From Gammaproteobacteria bacterium (lineage in GTDB: Bacteria; Pseudomonadota; Gammaproteobacteria; DRJJ01), in assembly GCA_011052255.1 (NCBI GenBank), contig DRJJ01000033.1, positions 1 through 24,886 on the forward strand: 24,886 bases of DNA, written 5' to 3'. This document shows, one piece after another, positions 14,114-21,556 of this stretch. Under the pieces are notes generated by a model. It had not been told where the DNA came from and ran no database searches. It saw only the letters and a program-made list of their open reading frames with translations. The position numbers and the translations under genes were made by a program. Within the stretch, counting starts at the first letter, position 1. Each line of letters opens with the position of its first letter.

Positions 14114-15940
14114 TCAGTCTGCCTCAATTTCAATCAGGGTTTCATCCGGATTTACACTGTCGCCTTTTTCAACGTTAATGGCCTTGACCGTGCCGGATAC
14201 GGGAGACTGAATTTCAGTTTCCATTTTCATCGCTTCCGATATTAGTACGGGATCACCTGCCGCGACCTTGTCATCGACCGCCACCAGGATCTCGATGATC
14301 GTACCCGGCATTGAGGTGGTGACATGGCCAGGCTCAGTGGCCTTCGGGCGTTTGCTGCCACCACGACCAGTTGTGATGGCGGCATCCTCTCCGTTGGGAG
14401 ATATCACATCCAGTGTTTCCATCAGCACTTCTTCCGGTACACCATCGACGGTCATGTAAAAGGGGCGGGTTTCGGCATGGTGATGGCCGGTACCGGTTAC
14501 CTTGATGTGATAGGTTTCGCCATGCAGGGTCAGATTAAATTCAACGGGTGCGGCGCTGGGCTGACCATTGCCTGTGTTAATGGGTTCCAGGGGCTCGGGA
14601 ACCAGTGTGCCCAGGTTACGTTGTGTCAGAAATTCGCGCCCAATCTCCGGGAACATGGCGTAGATCATCACGTCTTCTTCTGATTTTGCCGTTTCACCAA
14701 TTTCACTGCGTAGCTGATCCAGTTCATCATCAAGCAGATCGGCCGGGCGAATATCGATGATGTCCTCGTTACCAATGGCCTGCTGCCGGACGATAGTATT
14801 GACGTGCCCGGGTGCCTTGCCATAACGGCCCTGTAAATATAGCTTCACTTCGTTGGTAATGGTTTTATAACGCTCCCCGGTAATAACATTCATCGCCGCC
14901 TGGGTGCCAACGATTTGTGAGGTGGGGGTCACCAGCGGTGGATAGCCCAGGTCTTCGCGTACGCGCGGCACTTCCAGCAGCACCTCGTTCATTTTATCCA
15001 GCGTACCCTGTTCTTTCAGTTGTATATACAGGTTGGAAATCATGCCGCCAGGCACCTGGTTGATCTGTACACGGGTATCGAGACCGGTGAACTCACTTTC
15101 AAACTGGTGATATTTCTTGCGCACTTCATGAAAATAGAAGCCGATTTCCTGAAGTAATTCCAGGTTCAGGCCAGTGTCGTACTCCGTATCGCGGAAGGCG
15201 GCCACCATGCTTTCGGTAGGAGGGTGGCTGGCACCGCTGGAAAACGCCGAAATAGCAGTATCGATGTGCAGGCAGCCTTTTTCTACAGCCTTTAACTGGC
15301 ACAGGTCAGACAGGCCAGCGGTGGCATGAGAATGTATATGTAACGGGACTTTCAGTGCATCGACCAGTTTCTCAACCAGTTCCGATGTGACATAGGGCGT
15401 GAGCAGGCCGGCCATGTCCTTGATCGCGATACTGTCGCAGCCAAAGCTTTCCAGTTCCAGTGCCTGTTCAATAAATAGTTCGATGGTATGGACCGGGCCG
15501 GTGGTGTAGCAAATAGCTCCCTGGGCATGTTTGCCACTTTCTTTCACTGCATCGATGGCGACACGCAGGTTACGGTTATCGTTCATCGCATCGAAAACAC
15601 GAAATACATCGATGCCATTTTCTGCGCAACGGGCAACAAAGGCCTTCACGACGTCATCAGAATAGTGCCGATAGCCGAGCAGGTTCTGGCCGCGTAGCAA
15701 CATTTGCAAACGTGTTTTGGGGAGTGCCTCACGTAATCTGGCCAGACGTTCCCACGGGTCTTCTTTCAGATAGCGAATACAGGCATCAAAGGTTGCACCG
15801 CCCCAGACTTCAAGCGACCAGTATCCGACCTGGTCCAGTTTTTCACAGATGGGCAGCATGTCGTCGATGCGCATGCGCGTCGCAATCAGACTCTGATGAG
15901 CGTCGCGTAGGATGGTATCGGTAATGTGTACTTTTGGCAT
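14114..15940 (-). CDS. pycB: pyruvate carboxylase subunit B (biotinylated carboxyltransferase, OadA-like)
   Basis: A 608-residue protein joining a carboxyltransferase TIM barrel (ITDTILRDAHQSLIATRM at the start; IAIKDMAGLL with the likely carboxylated Lys), a PYC/OadA linker domain, and a C-terminal biotinyl domain with EAMKMETE (biotin Lys572). It moves CO2 from carboxybiotin to pyruvate to make oxaloacetate, or in decarboxylases does the reverse. The sodium-pump subunits OadB and OadG are absent and a biotin carboxylase gene lies 29 bases upstream. The two-subunit pyruvate carboxylase seen in Pseudomonas is therefore more likely than an oxaloacetate decarboxylase. Automatic annotation may call it oadA. 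Confidence 0.88.
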   Translation of the reverse strand: MPKVHITDTILRDAHQSLIATRMRIDDMLPICEKLDQVGYWSLEVWGGATFDACIRYLKEDPWERLARLREALPKTRLQMLLRGQNLLGYRHYSDDVVKAFVARCAENGIDVFRVFDAMNDNRNLRVAIDAVKESGKHAQGAICYTTGPVHTIELFIEQALELESFGCDSIAIKDMAGLLTPYVTSELVEKLVDALKVPLHIHSHATAGLSDLCQLKAVEKGCLHIDTAISAFSSGASHPPTESMVAAFRDTEYDTGLNLELLQEIGFYFHEVRKKYHQFESEFTGLDTRVQINQVPGGMISNLYIQLKEQGTLDKMNEVLLEVPRVREDLGYPPLVTPTSQIVGTQAAMNVITGERYKTITNEVKLYLQGRYGKAPGHVNTIVRQQAIGNEDIIDIRPADLLDDELDQLRSEIGETAKSEEDVMIYAMFPEIGREFLTQRNLGTLVPEPLEPINTGNGQPSAAPVEFNLTLHGETYHIKVTGTGHHHAETRPFYMTVDGVPEEVLMETLDVISPNGEDAAITTGRGGSKRPKATEPGHVTTSMPGTIIEILVAVDDKVAAGDPVLISEAMKMETEIQSPVSGTVKAINVEKGDSVNPDETLIEIEAD

Positions 15941-15969
15941 ATTCCAGCGCTCTTGAGTTCGGGGTTGTT

Positions 15970-17388
15970 TTACAGGCCCATATGCGCCGCGAGTGTTGCG
16001 GCAATAACAGTGGCCAGTTGTCGGGACGGACGTTTGACCGAATAGTGGGTCAGCTCCGGATTGGCTTCAACAAAGCCGGTATTAAACTGGCCGGCGCGGA
16101 AGCTTTCTGATTTCAGTATTTCCAGGTAATACGGAATGGTTGTCTTGACACCGTAGACCATAATATCGTTCAGGGCACGCTCGGATCGTCTGATCATCTG
16201 ATCCCAGTCCAGCGCCCAGACAGTCAGTTTTGCGCACATGGAATCGTAGTAGGGTGGGATCACATACCCGGTATAGATAGCACTGTCGGTACGCACGCCC
16301 GGCCCACCGGCAGCAAAATAGCGTGTGACACGTCCAAAGCTGGGTAGAAAATCGTTCTTCGGGTCTTCGGCGTTAATACGAAACTCAATCGCGAAACCAC
16401 GGCGCTGCACTTCTTCCTGCTTGTATCTGAGAGGATGGCCTGCAGCGATATTAATCTGCTCCTGCACAATGTCGATGCCGGTGATGACTTCGGTAATCGT
16501 ATGCTCAACCTGCAGACGGGTATTCATTTCCATAAAATAGAAATCATCATGTTCGTCCAGCAGGAACTCAACCGTACCTGCATTCTCATACCCAACCGCT
16601 CTGGCGGCCAGGATGGCCAATTCACCAATATGATTGCGCTGATCATCGTTAAGCTGGGGGGAGGGGGCAATTTCCATCAGTTTCTGGTGGCGGCGCTGGA
16701 TGCTGCAGTCGCGTTCAAATAGATGGATCACATTGCCGTGACTGTCGGCGAGAATCTGTACTTCAATATGGCGTGGATCAACCACACACTTTTCCATGAA
16801 AATATCGGCGCTTCCGAATGCCTTGGTAGCCTCTGACAGCACCCGGTCAAAATTACGCCGCAGTTCTGCTTCACTGTTGCAGCGTCTGATACCCCGTCCA
16901 CCCCCGCCTGATGTGGCTTTTAGCATCACCGGATAGCCTATTTCCTGTGCCAGTTGTACACCTGCTTCCAGATTAGCCAGATTGCTGTCACTACCAGGTA
17001 CCACCGGCACTCCGGCTTCAATCATGCTGCGCCGGGCCTCTATTTTGTTGCCCATATGGTGAACCACCTTGCTGTCAGGGCCGATAAAGATAATGCCGCG
17101 ACGGGCGCATATCTCCGGTAGCAGGGGGTTTTCGGACAGGAAGCCATAGCCCGGGTGCAGCGCATCACAGCCTGTGGCGACCGCAATATTGACCAGCCGA
17201 TGCATATTCAGATAACCGGCGATGCTGTCAGGGCCTATGTTATAGGCTTCATCGGCCTTTTTGACGTGTAGTGCATAGCGGTCTGGCTCGGCATATATAG
17301 CCACCGAGGTAATGCCCATTTCGGCGCAGGCGCGCACAATACGTACGGCAATTTCACCTCGATTAGCAATCAGGATTTTTTTGATCAA
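15970..17388 (-). CDS. pycA: pyruvate carboxylase subunit A (biotin carboxylase)
   Basis: ATP-grasp biotin carboxylase: KKILIANRGEIAVRIVRACAEMGI at the start, the glycine-rich ATP loop TSGGGGRGIRR (GGGGRG at 161-166), KLMEIAPSPQL, MEMNTRLQVEHTITE, and a C-terminus ending AAHMGL. The whole sequence, including SGQFNT-type and AAHAGL-type C-terminal strings, matches my memory of Pseudomonas PycA rather than AccC. It carboxylates the biotin carried by PycB. The frame can extend to ATG 17421, but a TATAAT -10 (minus strand) overlaps that ATG and family members begin M-I-x-K-I-L, so I choose TTG 17388 (472 residues, close to the 471 I recall for Pseudomonas). If 17421 is the start, 11 polar residues are added. 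Confidence 0.88.
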   Translation of the reverse strand: MIKKILIANRGEIAVRIVRACAEMGITSVAIYAEPDRYALHVKKADEAYNIGPDSIAGYLNMHRLVNIAVATGCDALHPGYGFLSENPLLPEICARRGIIFIGPDSKVVHHMGNKIEARRSMIEAGVPVVPGSDSNLANLEAGVQLAQEIGYPVMLKATSGGGGRGIRRCNSEAELRRNFDRVLSEATKAFGSADIFMEKCVVDPRHIEVQILADSHGNVIHLFERDCSIQRRHQKLMEIAPSPQLNDDQRNHIGELAILAARAVGYENAGTVEFLLDEHDDFYFMEMNTRLQVEHTITEVITGIDIVQEQINIAAGHPLRYKQEEVQRRGFAIEFRINAEDPKNDFLPSFGRVTRYFAAGGPGVRTDSAIYTGYVIPPYYDSMCAKLTVWALDWDQMIRRSERALNDIMVYGVKTTIPYYLEILKSESFRAGQFNTGFVEANPELTHYSVKRPSRQLATVIAATLAAHMGL

Positions 17389-17419
17389 GGAACTTTCCCG
17401 GTTATTATCGTTGTATCCC

Positions 17420-17444
17420 ATTATAGCTGACAGATGCTGTCAGC
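17420..17444 (-). promoter_or_regulatory. pycA promoter -10 with an abutting palindromic operator candidate
   Basis: On the minus strand the -10 TATAAT (17420-17425) directly follows a perfect palindrome at 17426-17444: GCTGACAG, 3-base centre, CTGTCAGC. A TTGCTG partly inside it could be a -35 at a short 15-base spacing. A dyad lying in the spacer is the classic place for a repressor or MerR-like regulator. No regulator gene is in the window, so its binder is unknown. Transcription would start near 17413, inside the longest pycA frame. Confidence 0.5.
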
Positions 17445-17490
17445 AAGCCAGTGGCCAACTATGTAAGGATGTTACTGAAAAAACAAGCCA

Positions 17491-17535
17491 TTTTTTCAAA
17501 ATGAGCTTTGACAGTACATCCCCTCAGCATATAAA
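17491..17535 (+). promoter_or_regulatory. strong sigma70-type promoter of yceD-rpmF-fab cluster
   Basis: A consensus TTGACA (17508-17513) and TATAAA (17530-17535) are separated by 16 bases. An AT-rich tract (17491-17504) lies just upstream where an UP element would sit. Initiation expected near 17542 leaves only about five bases before the yceD ATG at 17547, so the message would be almost leaderless. It is divergent to the pycA promoter. Confidence 0.65.
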
Positions 17536-17546
17536 ATAGGCCGATT

Positions 17547-18080
17547 ATGCCGACCCATTTGCCAGAAACTGTAGACCCATACCGGCTGGCGAAGAAAGGT
17601 GAGTCTCTATCAGGTGATATCGCTGTTGACAGTATGCCGCGTTTGTCACAGATTCTGGTGGAGAAAGAGGCTAGTGTAGCGGTGAAACTGGTGTTCGGTT
17701 ATGGTGAGCAACGGCGCTTGACCATCAGTGGCACGATCACAACCGACCTGGTACTCAAATGCCAGCGCTGTCTCGGTCCCATGCCGTGGCCGTTACAGCT
17801 TGAGTTTACACTGGTTCTGGTGAAGGCCGAAAATCAGGGAGAGATACCACCGGAGTATGAGCAGTACATCATGGAATCTGACAAGATCAGGCTTCCCGAG
17901 ATGATTGAGGATGAAATACTGCTGAGCATGCCATTAGTGGCAAAGCATGCAACGGAAAATTGTCCCGCTGCAGGGCATATGCAAACGGATACTGCCAGCG
18001 ATAGTGTCGGGCAGGAAAACGGCAGTGAGACTGAACGGAAAAATCCGTTTGATATCCTGAAGAATTTAAAATCTGAATAA
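17547..18080 (+). CDS. yceD: YceD/DUF177 family protein
   Basis: A 177-residue protein of the DUF177 family that precedes rpmF in most bacteria. It shows the N-terminal VDPYRLAKKGESLSG block, the conserved Cys pair in LKCQRCLGPMPWPL, a pairing Cys near NCPAAGH, and the terminal NPFDILKNLK motif. E. coli and plant homologues are implicated in 23S rRNA accumulation and 50S assembly, which suits the linkage to ribosomal protein L32. No clear Shine-Dalgarno sequence precedes ATG 17547, consistent with an almost leaderless transcript from the promoter at 17508-17535. Confidence 0.93.
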   Translation: MPTHLPETVDPYRLAKKGESLSGDIAVDSMPRLSQILVEKEASVAVKLVFGYGEQRRLTISGTITTDLVLKCQRCLGPMPWPLQLEFTLVLVKAENQGEIPPEYEQYIMESDKIRLPEMIEDEILLSMPLVAKHATENCPAAGHMQTDTASDSVGQENGSETERKNPFDILKNLKSE

Positions 18081-18166
18081 TGTTATTCAGGCTTTATTGG
18101 TAGTAACGATAATAAATACATGCGCCGGTTACCGGGCTGTGTAAAAACTGAAACTGGAGCAACATC

Positions 18167-18343
18167 ATGGCTGTACAAAAGAGTCGTAGAACCCCGTCAA
18201 CCCGTGGCATGCGACGCTCGCATGACTCACTGAACGGATCTGCATTGTCCCTGGAGCCTGAAACAGGCGAAACCCATCGTCGCCACCATATCAGCGCTGA
18301 TGGTTTCTACCGTGGTCGTCAGGTTTTAAGTGACAAAAAATAG
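18167..18343 (+). CDS. rpmF: 50S ribosomal protein L32
   Basis: A 58-residue basic protein beginning MAVQKSRRTPSTRGMRRSHD, the L32 signature, and ending GFYRGRQVLSDKK. It has no Cys, so it is the zinc-independent form, as in E. coli. It starts with ATG 18167 with GGAG at 18154-18157. It lies between yceD and plsX, its conserved position, which links ribosome supply to lipid synthesis. Encoded in 177 bases, it is easily missed by length-filtered gene finders. Confidence 0.96.
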   Translation: MAVQKSRRTPSTRGMRRSHDSLNGSALSLEPETGETHRRHHISADGFYRGRQVLSDKK

Positions 18344-18352
18344 TACCTGTCT

Positions 18353-18388
18353 GCCCTGTTCAAGTCATGAGAGTGCCTTGACCAGGGC
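18353..18388 (+). terminator. stem-loop between rpmF and plsX, possible attenuator
   Basis: A 12-bp stem with one mismatch: GCCCTGTTCAAG at 18353-18364 with CTTGACCAGGGC at 18377-18388, loop of 12, followed by the moderately T-rich gtttctgtattc. It starts ten bases after the rpmF stop. The U-tract is imperfect, so partial termination that gives more rpmF than plsX message is the likely effect. Confidence 0.45.
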
Positions 18389-18433
18389 GTTTCTGTATTC
18401 TGGTATGGCATAACAGGAAGTATTGCAATCGTT

Positions 18434-19465
18434 ATGAGTAAATTCCCGACTATTGCCCTTGATGCGATGGGCGGTGATATAGGACCCGATGTGGTTCTGC
18501 CAGCAGCTGTAGAAATCCGCAAGAAATATCCCGAACTCAATCTTATTCTGGTAGGTCAGGAAGATCGCCTGCAGGCTGATTTAGCCAGTCTGGGCGTCAA
18601 GCCTGATGAGCGGTTGACGATTCATCATGCCTCGCAAGTGGTGGATATGGATGAGTCCGCTTCCAGTGCCTTACGTGGCAAAAAAGATTCTTCAATGCGT
18701 GTGGCGCTCAATCTGGTTAAACAGGGTGATGCCGATGCATGTGTCAGTGCCGGTAATACCGGAGCACTGATGGCAACCGGTCGCTTTGTACTGAAAATGT
18801 TGCCAGGCATCGACCGGCCGGCCATTATTTCTGCCTTGCCGAGTATGACCGGGCATAGTCATATGCTTGATCTGGGGGCCAATGTTGACTGTACCTCGGA
18901 ACAATTATTTCAATTTGCCGTGATGGGTTCAGTGCTATCCAGTGTCGTCGATAACGTAGAACGGCCACGCATCGGCCTGCTCAATATTGGTGAAGAAGAA
19001 ATCAAGGGTAATGAGCGCGTCAAGCTGGCAGCGCAATTGATATCCGCCAGCAAGCTGAATTATGTGGGTTTTGTTGAAGGCGATGATATTTACAAAGGTG
19101 GTGCAGCAGATGTGATTGTCTGCGATGGTTTTATCGGTAATGTGTCGCTGAAGACCAGTGAAGGTCTGGCCAGAATGGTCGGGCATTTCCTGAAGCAGGA
19201 ATTTAATCGCAATATACTTACACGCTTAATGGCACTTGTATCATTACCGGTTCTAAAGGCATTCAAGCGCCGTATTGATGCGCGTCGTTATAACGGTGCC
19301 AGCCTGCTGGGCTTGCGCGGTATCGTGATTAAAAGTCATGGCGGAGCAGATATTCTGGCATTCGGCAATGCCATCGAAATCGCCATAAAAGAAATTCACC
19401 AGGCCCTTCCCGAGCGCATCAATGCCGAGCTCGAAGGCATGATGAGTACGGAGCAACCGGCGTGA
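18434..19465 (+). CDS. plsX: phosphate acyltransferase PlsX
   Basis: A 343-residue enzyme that converts acyl-ACP to acyl-phosphate, the donor for the first acylation of glycerol-3-phosphate. It opens with the family mark IALDAMGGDIGPDVV and continues with SAGNTGALMATGRF, LDLGANVDC and NVSLKTSEGLARM. No membrane helix is predicted by eye; the family is peripherally membrane associated. Its stop overlaps the fabH GTG start by four bases. It is part of the standard rpmF-plsX-fabH-fabD-fabG-acpP-fabF cluster. Confidence 0.96.
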   Translation: MSKFPTIALDAMGGDIGPDVVLPAAVEIRKKYPELNLILVGQEDRLQADLASLGVKPDERLTIHHASQVVDMDESASSALRGKKDSSMRVALNLVKQGDADACVSAGNTGALMATGRFVLKMLPGIDRPAIISALPSMTGHSHMLDLGANVDCTSEQLFQFAVMGSVLSSVVDNVERPRIGLLNIGEEEIKGNERVKLAAQLISASKLNYVGFVEGDDIYKGGAADVIVCDGFIGNVSLKTSEGLARMVGHFLKQEFNRNILTRLMALVSLPVLKAFKRRIDARRYNGASLLGLRGIVIKSHGGADILAFGNAIEIAIKEIHQALPERINAELEGMMSTEQPA

Positions 19466-20430
19466 TCTATACACGTATTAGTGGTACAGGTAGTTTCCTG
19501 CCAGAAAAGTGTGTGACCAATGCCGATCTGGAGAAGATTGTCGACACCACAGATGACTGGATCGTCTCTCGTACCGGCATACATAAACGACACCTGGCTG
19601 CTGATCATGAGACAACCTGTGATCTGGCTGAACATGCGTCACGCAATGCAATTGATGCTGCTGGCCTCACGCCTGCCGACATTGGTCTGATTATTGTAGC
19701 TACCACAACTCCTGACCAGGTATTTCCGAGCACAGCCTGTCTGCTACAACAGCGTCTGGATATTCATGGCTGCGCCGCGTTTGATTTACAGGCAGTATGT
19801 ACCGGGTTTATTTACGCTCTGGGTACCGCAGACAAGTTTATTAGCACGGGCACTACAAAACACGCGCTGGTGGTCGGTGCAGAAACCCTGTCACGCATCA
19901 CCGACTGGTCTGATCGGACTACCTGTGTACTGTTCGGTGACGGCGCAGGAGCCGTGGTCGTTAGTGCCAGCGACAAGCCAGGTATCATGTCTACCCATTT
20001 GCATGCAGACGGGCAGTACGCCAGCTTATTACAGGTGCCTGCCGGGATTTCGTCTGGTTATGATGTGATACGTGAAAACCGGGCTTACATGCAAATGAAG
20101 GGCAACGAAGTTTTCAAGGTGGCGGTCAACACTCTGGGTCGGATAGTCGATGAAACCCTGGCGGCTAACCAGCTACAGAAGTCTGATATAGACTGGTTAA
20201 TACCTCATCAGGCCAATATTCGTATTATTAACGCCACCGCAAAGAAACTGAACATGTCGATGGACCACGTCGTCGTGACGGTTGCTGAGCATGGCAACAC
20301 TTCGGCCGCATCGGTACCGCTGGCACTGGATACGGCTGTGCGAGATGGTCGCATCAAGCGTGATGAAATATTATTGCTGGAAGCCTTTGGTGGAGGATTC
20401 ACCTGGGGTTCCGTACTGGTTAAATTTTAA
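19462..20430 (+). CDS. fabH: 3-oxoacyl-ACP synthase III (FabH)
   Basis: A 322-residue condensing enzyme that joins acetyl-CoA and malonyl-ACP to start fatty acid synthesis. The Cys-His-Asn triad is complete: C113 in AVCTGFIYAL, H249 in PHQANIRI and N279 in EHGNTSAAS. GTG at 19462 overlaps the plsX stop (GTGA), so translation is probably coupled. The N-terminus ISGTGSFLPEKCVTN is typical. fabD follows after 20 bases. Confidence 0.97.
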   Translation: MIYTRISGTGSFLPEKCVTNADLEKIVDTTDDWIVSRTGIHKRHLAADHETTCDLAEHASRNAIDAAGLTPADIGLIIVATTTPDQVFPSTACLLQQRLDIHGCAAFDLQAVCTGFIYALGTADKFISTGTTKHALVVGAETLSRITDWSDRTTCVLFGDGAGAVVVSASDKPGIMSTHLHADGQYASLLQVPAGISSGYDVIRENRAYMQMKGNEVFKVAVNTLGRIVDETLAANQLQKSDIDWLIPHQANIRIINATAKKLNMSMDHVVVTVAEHGNTSAASVPLALDTAVRDGRIKRDEILLLEAFGGGFTWGSVLVKF

Positions 20431-20450
20431 CATCTGTTGGTAGTATATAA

Positions 20451-21386
20451 ATGAAATGGGCTTGTATCTTTCCCGGACAGGGATCTCAATCTATCGGTAT
20501 GTTGGCTGACCTGGCCGAAAACAATTCACTGGTAAATGATTTATTCAGCAGTGCTTCTGAAATTCTGTCTGAGGACTTATGGTCTATTGTCATCAATGGC
20601 CCGGAAGAGCGGCTCAACTCTACAGAAATTACCCAACCGGCCATGCTAACGGCGGCCTATGCCGTATGGCGTGTCTGGCTTGAACAAGGCGGACCGCGGC
20701 CTGATTTTATGGCAGGCCATAGCCTGGGCGAATATACCGCACTGGTTTGTGCAGATGCGCTGTCGTTTGAAGACGCGGTGATGCTGGTGCATGAGCGCGG
20801 AAAATTAATGCAAAACGCGGTACCGGCAGGCAAGGGCGCAATGGCCGCTATTCTGGGTCTGCAAGATGAACAGGTCAGAACAGCCTGTGAGCAGGCTGCG
20901 AACGGTCAGGTAGTTGAAGCGGTCAACTATAATTCGCCTGGCCAGGTTGTGATTGCGGGAGAACGAGACGCAGTAGAACGCGCTATTGATGAAGCAAAAG
21001 CCGCGGGGGCAAAGCGAGCCATGTTGCTGGCCGTGAGTGTGCCCTCGCATTGTTCACTGATGCATGAGGCAGCAGATCAGCTGGCAGAAAAACTGGCTGC
21101 AGTCGATTTCAGCATACCGACTATACCGGTAATACAGAATGTAGATGCACTTGCGCACAATGATACAGATAGCATACGCGCAGCGCTGGCAAGCCAGTTG
21201 CATAAGCCGGTACGTTGGGTAGAGAGTATTCAGTATCTGCACCAGCAGGGTGTGACGCGGATGGTAGAGTGTGGCCCAGGCAAGGTGTTGACGGGCCTGA
21301 ACAAACGTATCGAAAAAACCATGAAGGTGTCACCGGCCAACGGCAGTCAGACTTTGCAGGCTGCTTTGCAGGCGATTGCTGAGTGA
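20451..21386 (+). CDS. fabD: malonyl-CoA:ACP transacylase (FabD)
   Basis: A 311-residue enzyme that loads malonate from CoA onto ACP. Motifs: FPGQGSQSIGM at the start, the nucleophile S91 in GHSLGEYTALV, and VPSHCSLM with the partner His. All active-site residues are present. The start ATG 20451 lies 20 bases after fabH. The stop is at 21384-21386, only three bases before a 126-base inverted-repeat element separates it from fabG; in relatives the two genes are usually much closer. Confidence 0.97.
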   Translation: MKWACIFPGQGSQSIGMLADLAENNSLVNDLFSSASEILSEDLWSIVINGPEERLNSTEITQPAMLTAAYAVWRVWLEQGGPRPDFMAGHSLGEYTALVCADALSFEDAVMLVHERGKLMQNAVPAGKGAMAAILGLQDEQVRTACEQAANGQVVEAVNYNSPGQVVIAGERDAVERAIDEAKAAGAKRAMLLAVSVPSHCSLMHEAADQLAEKLAAVDFSIPTIPVIQNVDALAHNDTDSIRAALASQLHKPVRWVESIQYLHQQGVTRMVECGPGKVLTGLNKRIEKTMKVSPANGSQTLQAALQAIAE

Positions 21387-21389
21387 ATG

Positions 21390-21515
21390 AGGTGTGTGTT
21401 ATTTACCCGACTTACTGCATACAGACACACTGTAAATACATCCCTGTACGTTCGACGGCAGCATCCCTGCTGCCGACGGTCTGTATGCAGTAAGTCGGGT
21501 AAACAACACACGTCT
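21390..21515. repeat. 126-bp inverted-repeat element between fabD and fabG
   Basis: The core arms at 21394-21426 and 21479-21511 are 33 bases each and match at 32 of 33 positions. Four more outer pairs (two G-U) extend the RNA stem to 21390-21515. The 52-base interior has two small hairpins sharing the core CATCCCTG: TACA-TCCC-TGTA (21437-21448) and an 8-bp stem CGGCAGCA/TGCTGCCG with the same TCCC loop (21456-21475). GTCTGTAT occurs at 21479-21486 and again just outside at 21512-21519. No ORF and no clear target-site duplication. The form is that of a short palindromic mobile element (MITE or REP-like). In the operon mRNA it would form a very stable hairpin. No U-tract, so it is not a simple terminator. 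Confidence 0.85.
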
Positions 21516-21556
21516 GTATAACAGGGCGTGCAAAATCAATACAGGAAAAGAGCAAT

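Noticed and set aside
14114..17388. oxaloacetate decarboxylase sodium pump
   Set aside because: There are no OadB or OadG genes, and the partner is a biotin carboxylase closely resembling PycA.
17477..17497. A-run/T-run hairpin (GAAAAAA...TTTTTTC) as a terminator
   Set aside because: It lies between two divergent genes, so no transcript should end there; it is better read as the AT-rich upstream part of the yceD promoter.
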